In this document: positions 59,566 through 64,000 of the stretch, piece by piece
Layout of the letters: each line of letters begins with the position of its first letter
How positions within the stretch are numbered: position 1 is the stretch's first letter
Source of the DNA: Caballeronia choica
GTDB lineage: Bacteria; Pseudomonadota; Gammaproteobacteria; Burkholderiales; Burkholderiaceae
DNA length: 64,000 bases
Assembly: GCF_001544535.1 (NCBI RefSeq)
Contig: NZ_FCON02000029.1
Coordinates: 1 to 64,000 of the forward strand
Reading direction: 5' to 3'
Made by a program: the position numbers and the translations under genes
The notes under the pieces: generated by a model
What the model was told of the DNA's origin: nothing
Databases searched by the model: none
Seen by the model: only the letters and a program-made list of their open reading frames with translations

Positions 59566-60735
59566 TTAACGCAACTTGAGCGTCGACAGCCCGAACAGGC
59601 ACAACATCAGCGTGATGATCCAGAAACGCACGACGACCTGCGTCTCGGTCCAGCCCGACAATTCGTAGTGGTGATGCAGCGGCGCCATCTTGAAGACGCG
59701 CCGTCCTTCGCCGTAGCGGCGCTTGGTGTACTTGAACCAGAACACCTGCAGCATCACGGAGAGCGTCTCCGCCACGAAAATCCCGCCCATGATGAAGAGC
59801 ACGATTTCCTGGCGCACGATCACGGCGATCGTGCCGAGCGCGCCGCCGAGCGCGAGCGCGCCGACGTCGCCCATGAAGACCTGCGCGGGGTGCGTGTTGT
59901 ACCAGAGGAACGCGAGACCCGCGCCGCCCATCGCCGAGCAGAAGATCAGCAGTTCGCCCGCGCCGGGAATGTGCGGAAACAGCAGGTATTTCGAGTACAC
60001 CGAGCTGCCCATCACGTAGGCGAACGCGCCGAGCGACGCGCCCACCAGCACGACCGGCATGATGACGAGGCCGTCGAGGCCGTCGGTGAGATTCACGGCA
60101 TTGCTCGCGCCGACGATCACGAAATACGTCAGCGCGATGAAGCCCCACACGCCGAGCGGATAGCTGATCGCCTTCACGAACGGGAGCATCAGGTCGGCGC
60201 GCGCGGGCAGGCCCATCGACAGGCCGCTTCGCACCCACGCCATGAAGAGATCGAACACGCGCGCGTTGTTCGCCTCCGACACGCTGAACGCCAGATAAAC
60301 GGCGGCGAACAGGCCGATCACCGATTGCCAGAAATACTTCTCGCGCGACGACATGCCGCGCGGGTCCTTGTGCACCACTTTCCGGTAGTCGTCGACCCAG
60401 CCGATCACGCCGTAGCCGAACGTGACGAGCATCACGATCCACACGAAGCGGTTCGTGAGGTCGGCCCACAGCAGCGTCGACACCGCGATGCCGAGCAGGA
60501 TCAGCACGCCGCCCATCGTCGGCGTGCCGGATTTGACGAGGTGCGTCTGCGGCCCGTCCTTGCGCACGGCCTGGCCGACTTTCATCGCCGTCAGTTTGCG
60601 GATCACCCACGGTCCGCAGAAGAGGCCGATCAAAAGCGCCGTCGCCGTGGCACCGACGGCGCGGAACGTGATGTAGATGAACACGCGCATGAAGCTGGCG
60701 TCATTCTGTAGCCATTGCGCGAGTGCGAGTAGCAT
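59566..60735 (-). CDS. mraY: Phospho-MurNAc-pentapeptide translocase MraY
   Basis: A ten-helix membrane enzyme of 389 residues making lipid I from UDP-MurNAc-pentapeptide and undecaprenyl phosphate. The signatures [18 protein letters not shown] and the metal-binding/HHH segment ([10 protein letters not shown]) are all present. It lies 19 bp after murF and 25 bp before murD. Confidence 0.97.
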   Translation of the reverse strand: MLLALAQWLQNDASFMRVFIYITFRAVGATATALLIGLFCGPWVIRKLTAMKVGQAVRKDGPQTHLVKSGTPTMGGVLILLGIAVSTLLWADLTNRFVWIVMLVTFGYGVIGWVDDYRKVVHKDPRGMSSREKYFWQSVIGLFAAVYLAFSVSEANNARVFDLFMAWVRSGLSMGLPARADLMLPFVKAISYPLGVWGFIALTYFVIVGASNAVNLTDGLDGLVIMPVVLVGASLGAFAYVMGSSVYSKYLLFPHIPGAGELLIFCSAMGGAGLAFLWYNTHPAQVFMGDVGALALGGALGTIAVIVRQEIVLFIMGGIFVAETLSVMLQVFWFKYTKRRYGEGRRVFKMAPLHHHYELSGWTETQVVVRFWIITLMLCLFGLSTLKLR

Positions 60736-60754
60736 GCTGGTCCTTCTTCTCTAA

Positions 60755-62176
60755 TCAGTGTGCGGCGGGCGCAGTGCCCGACGCGGGTTGGTGTGGACTC
60801 GTCACGGCGTCCACCACACGTTCCATCTGCATGAAACGCGAGCCTTTCACGAGAAACGTGGCGCCGGATCCGAAGCCGGCCTGGGTCAGTGCTGCAATCA
60901 GTTGCGTTACATCGGTGAGGTGCTTCGCCGTTCTGTTCGATGCCGCCGAGTGGAACGCCCTTGCCGAGTCGGCGCTGGCATCGCCCAACGCGAAAAGCGC
61001 ATCGATGCCGCGCTCCGCCGCATACGCGCCCACTTCGCGATGAAACGCCGGGCCCTGGTCGCCGACTTCGCCCATGTCGCCCATCACGAGGACGCGCGGC
61101 GACGGTTGCGCCGCGAGCACGTCGATGGCGGCGCGCATCGAATCGGGGTTCGAGTTGTACGTATCGTCGATGACGGTTGCGCCTTCGATCGGCTCTAGCG
61201 CCGCGCGCTTCACCTGCAAGCGGCCCTTCACCGGCTCGAACGCTTCGAGGCCGCGCCTGATCGCATCGAGCGACACGCCCGCCGCGAGCGCCGCCGCCGT
61301 CGCGGCAAGCGCATTGCGGGCGTTGTGTTCGCCAAGCACGCGCAACGCGACGGAGAGCGGTCCTTGCGGCGTCACGATCTCGACGCTCGTCCCGGCGATA
61401 CGGCCCGTCACCGCGGCCTTCGAAGGATCGTCGGACAGCGCGAAGTCGACGATCGGATTGCCGGTCGCGGCGACGCGCCAGATGCTCGCGTAGGCATCGT
61501 CGGCGGGAAACACGGCCGTGCCGGTGTCACCGAGCGCATGAATCACCGACGCGTGTTCCAGCGCGACCGCTTCCACCGTCGCCATGAACTCCTGATGCTC
61601 GCGCTGCGCGTTGTTCACGACCGAAACCGTGGGCGCCGCGATCTTCCCGAGCACTTCGGTTTCTCCCGGGTGGTTCATGCCGAGCTCGACCACGGCCAGG
61701 CGGTGCGTTGCGTTGAGACGGAACAACGTCAGCGGCAAGCCGATGTCGTTGTTGAAATTGCCCGCCGTCGCCATGCACGCTGCTTCGCCCACCGCCGCCG
61801 AGAAAATCGACGCGATCATCTCCTTGACCGTCGTCTTGCCGTTGCTGCCGGTGACGGCGACGAGCGGCATCGTGAAGCGCTCGCGCCATCCGTGTGCGAG
61901 CGCACCGAGCGCGGCGCGGGTGTCCTTTACCTTGATAACCGGCAGCGACGCATCGAGAGGCTCGCGAGAAACCAGCGCCGCCGACGCGCCGCGCTCCGCA
62001 ACCTGCTTCAGGAAATCATGCGCATCGAAACGATCGCCCTTCACCGCGACGAACAGATCTCCGGCACCCGCCGTGCGGCTATCGGTCGACACGCGGTCGA
62101 GCGCGACGCTTTCGTCGCCGATCACGACGGCGCCCGGAATCAGCGCGGCGGCCTCACGCAAAGTGAAGATCGTCAT
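60755..62176 (-). CDS. murF: UDP-MurNAc-tripeptide--D-Ala-D-Ala ligase
   Basis: A Mur ligase of 473 residues that adds the D-Ala-D-Ala made by DdlB. The P-loop is TGSNGKTTVKEMIAS, and the C-terminal domain region includes DTYNSNPDSMRAA. Its ATG overlaps the murE stop by 4 bp (ATGA). Confidence 0.97.
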   Translation of the reverse strand: MTIFTLREAAALIPGAVVIGDESVALDRVSTDSRTAGAGDLFVAVKGDRFDAHDFLKQVAERGASAALVSREPLDASLPVIKVKDTRAALGALAHGWRERFTMPLVAVTGSNGKTTVKEMIASIFSAAVGEAACMATAGNFNNDIGLPLTLFRLNATHRLAVVELGMNHPGETEVLGKIAAPTVSVVNNAQREHQEFMATVEAVALEHASVIHALGDTGTAVFPADDAYASIWRVAATGNPIVDFALSDDPSKAAVTGRIAGTSVEIVTPQGPLSVALRVLGEHNARNALAATAAALAAGVSLDAIRRGLEAFEPVKGRLQVKRAALEPIEGATVIDDTYNSNPDSMRAAIDVLAAQPSPRVLVMGDMGEVGDQGPAFHREVGAYAAERGIDALFALGDASADSARAFHSAASNRTAKHLTDVTQLIAALTQAGFGSGATFLVKGSRFMQMERVVDAVTSPHQPASGTAPAAH

Positions 62177-63717
62177 TCGCCGCCTCCGCGCGTGTGCGTG
62201 GCGCGTGCCGCAAGCGCGAGGCGCGCGTGATCCTGATCGGAGAAAGCGCGTTTCTTTCCCATGATTTCCTGCGTTGCCTCGTGCCCTTTGCCGGCCAGCA
62301 CGACCACGTCTTCGCGAGCCGCCGCGCGGATTGCCTGAAGGATTGCGCTCGCGCGGTCTTCGATCCGGCGCGCGTGCGTCGCGTCGCGCATGCCGGCCGC
62401 GATCTGCCCGATGATCGACTGCGGGTCTTCGCTGCGCGGGTTGTCGCCCGTGATCACGACCTGATCCGCGAGCTTTTCCGCGATCGCTCCCATCAGCGGG
62501 CGCTTGGTCGCGTCGCGGTCGCCGCCGCAGCCGAACATGCAGATGAGCTGACCGCCGCGCGCCTCGGCAATCGGGCGCAGCGCGGCGAGGGTTTTATCGA
62601 GGGCGTCCGGCGTGTGCGCATAGTCGATCACGACGAGCGGTTCGTCGTTCTGCGGGCGGCCGCCGAGACGCTGCATCCGTCCGTTCACCGGTTCGAGCTT
62701 CGCGATCTGCGCGAGCGCGGCGTCGAGCGGGATGCCGGTGTCGAGCAGCGCGCCGAGCACCGCGAGCAGGTTGCTCACGTTGAACGCGCCGAGCGTGCCG
62801 ACCTCGACCTCCGCATCGCCCCAGTCCGACGCCAGATGAAACGCCGTGCCGTTGGCCGTCGCACGGACGTTGGTGGCGAGCAGCAACGCGTCGGCGCGCG
62901 GCACGGCTTGCGCCGGAATCTCGACGCCGTAGGCGATCGTGCGCAACTTGCCGCGCAACGATTCGATCAGGCGCTGTCCGGCGGCATCGTCGCGATTGAC
63001 GATTGCGGCCTTCAGCGACGGCCACGCGAACAGGCGCGCCTTCGCCGCTTCGTAGGCGTCGAACGTGACGTGGTAGTCGAGGTGATCCTGCGTGAGATTC
63101 GTGAAGATGGCGATGTCGAAGTTCGTGCCGTTCACGCGCCCCTGATGCAGCGCATGCGACGACACTTCCATCACCACGCCCTGCGCGCCCGCCGCCTTCA
63201 GTTGAGCGAGATTGCGCTGGAGCTGCGGCGCATCGGGCGTCGTGAAGCCGCTCGCGACGAGCTTGCCCGGCATCCCGATGCCCAGCGTGCCGACGATCGC
63301 GCACGGCTTGCCGACCGCCGTCAACGCGGTGGCGAGCCACTGACTGCACGACGTCTTGCCGTTCGTGCCGGTCACGCCGACGGTCAGCATCGATTCGGTC
63401 GGCTCGCCGTACCACGCGGCAGCGATCGGACCGGCCAGTTCGTTCAGCGCCTTCACCGCGAGCGTTTTTTCGGCGTCGGGCTTGCCGCCGAAATTTTCCG
63501 GCTGATACAGCGCGGCGGCGGCACCGTTCGCGAGCGCGGCATCGATGTACTGGCGGTTGTCCGCGCCATCGACGGCATAGGCGAAGAACACGTCGCCGCT
63601 TTTCAGCGAGCGCGTGTCGGCATGCAACTGCGCGTCCGGCTGCGCGTGCGCGCGCAGCCATTGCACCGCCTGCGCGATGTCCTTGCGCGCCTTCGGTTGC
63701 TTGCTCGGCGCGTTCAT
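62173..63717 (-). CDS. murE: UDP-MurNAc-L-Ala-D-Glu--meso-diaminopimelate ligase
   Basis: A Mur ligase of 514 residues. The P-loop is GVTGTNGKTSCSQWLA. The DNPR motif in ITGDNPRSEDP is the recognised determinant for meso-diaminopimelate rather than lysine. Its ATG overlaps the ftsI stop by 4 bp. Confidence 0.97.
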   Translation of the reverse strand: MNAPSKQPKARKDIAQAVQWLRAHAQPDAQLHADTRSLKSGDVFFAYAVDGADNRQYIDAALANGAAAALYQPENFGGKPDAEKTLAVKALNELAGPIAAAWYGEPTESMLTVGVTGTNGKTSCSQWLATALTAVGKPCAIVGTLGIGMPGKLVASGFTTPDAPQLQRNLAQLKAAGAQGVVMEVSSHALHQGRVNGTNFDIAIFTNLTQDHLDYHVTFDAYEAAKARLFAWPSLKAAIVNRDDAAGQRLIESLRGKLRTIAYGVEIPAQAVPRADALLLATNVRATANGTAFHLASDWGDAEVEVGTLGAFNVSNLLAVLGALLDTGIPLDAALAQIAKLEPVNGRMQRLGGRPQNDEPLVVIDYAHTPDALDKTLAALRPIAEARGGQLICMFGCGGDRDATKRPLMGAIAEKLADQVVITGDNPRSEDPQSIIGQIAAGMRDATHARRIEDRASAILQAIRAAAREDVVVLAGKGHEATQEIMGKKRAFSDQDHARLALAARATHTRGGGE

Positions 63718-64000
63718 CGAACGACTCCCGGGTGCGTCTTGTTATTGCTCGACACCGCGAGCTTCTTCGCCGTGCTCTGTGCGTTTTGCGGCGGAGCCGC
63801 TGCGGCCGGCTGGGACGCCGCACCCGACTCGTCATTCACGACCATCTGCTTGAACGGCATGTCGGGCGGCACGTTGAGCGCGCGCAGCGTGTCGCCGGCG
63901 ATCGCCGAGAACACCGGACCCGACACCTGTCCGCCGAAGTGGCTGCCGACCGTCGGCTCGTCGACGGACACCGCCACCACGATGCGCGGATTCGGCATCG
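63714..64000 (-). CDS. ftsI: Peptidoglycan transpeptidase FtsI (PBP3), C-terminal fragment
   Basis: Only the last 95 or so codons are in the window; the gene runs off the right edge. The visible part, NPRIVVAVSVDEPTVGSHFGGQVSGPVFSAI and on, is the end of a class B PBP transpeptidase domain, followed by an Ala/Gln-rich tail. The SxxK, SxN and KTG motifs would lie outside the window. Position directly before murE in a dcw cluster supports ftsI. Confidence 0.93.
   Translation of the reverse strand, partial: MPNPRIVVAVSVDEPTVGSHFGGQVSGPVFSAIAGDTLRALNVPPDMPFKQMVVNDESGAASQPAAAAPPQNAQSTAKKLAVSSNNKTHPGVVR

Overview
The window is high-GC beta-proteobacterial chromosome. Protein sequences and gene order point to the Burkholderia / Paraburkholderia / Caballeronia group: DUF3426-tpx-pfkB, an alanine/lysine-rich H1-like protein, nrdB/nrdA, rplU-rpmA-obgE-proB, pilBCD-coaE-zapD-yacG, and argJ-secA-dciA-lpxC-ftsZ-dcw. 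I cannot name the species from sequence alone. MurE carries the DNPR motif of meso-diaminopimelate-adding ligases, and LpxC is present, both as expected for a Gram-negative cell.

Layout. 0-4.5 kb: 3' part of a DUF3426 gene with 36-bp coding repeats, tpx, a PfkB sugar/nucleoside kinase, a glycine-zipper lipoprotein and the H1-like gene. 4.9-17.8 kb: the class I ribonucleotide reductase genes nrdB and nrdA, both on the minus strand but about 8 kb apart. Each has what looks like its own promoter with a pair of NrdR-type boxes and a long, hairpin-bearing leader. Between them lies a block holding a DUF3820 gene, a DHA2-type MFS exporter, an AT-richer metzincin/beta-propeller lipoprotein, and a compact two-partner secretion pair (498-aa TpsA plus TpsB). 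17.9-30.5 kb: ampD and cytochrome-assembly genes, ffh, a purine phosphoribosyltransferase, marC, proS, rppH, a CNP1-like lipoprotein, proB, obgE, rpmA, rplU, a polyprenyl diphosphate synthase and tRNA-Pro(CGG). 30.6-36.2 kb: an SDR gene, a minus-strand operon for acetoacetate / 3-hydroxybutyrate turnover (adc, hbdH, patatin-like lipase), and a CNNM/CBS membrane protein. 36.3-41.5 kb: pilB-pilC-pilD-coaE, then zapD-yacG. 41.5-47 kb: mutT, a DUF815 ATPase, argJ and secA (all minus). 47.3-64 kb: dciA (+), then on the minus strand lpxC, a peroxiredoxin, and the division/cell-wall (dcw) cluster ftsZ-A-Q, ddlB, murC, murG, ftsW, murD, mraY, murF, murE and the 3' end of ftsI, read from right to left.

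Most of the window is housekeeping. The dcw genes are tightly coupled: five junctions are 4-bp ATGA overlaps. The less ordinary parts are the nrdB-nrdA interval with its TPS pair and metzincin-propeller lipoprotein, and the matching regulatory architecture of the two reductase genes. I found no CRISPR array, insertion sequence, integrase, phage genes or rRNA.
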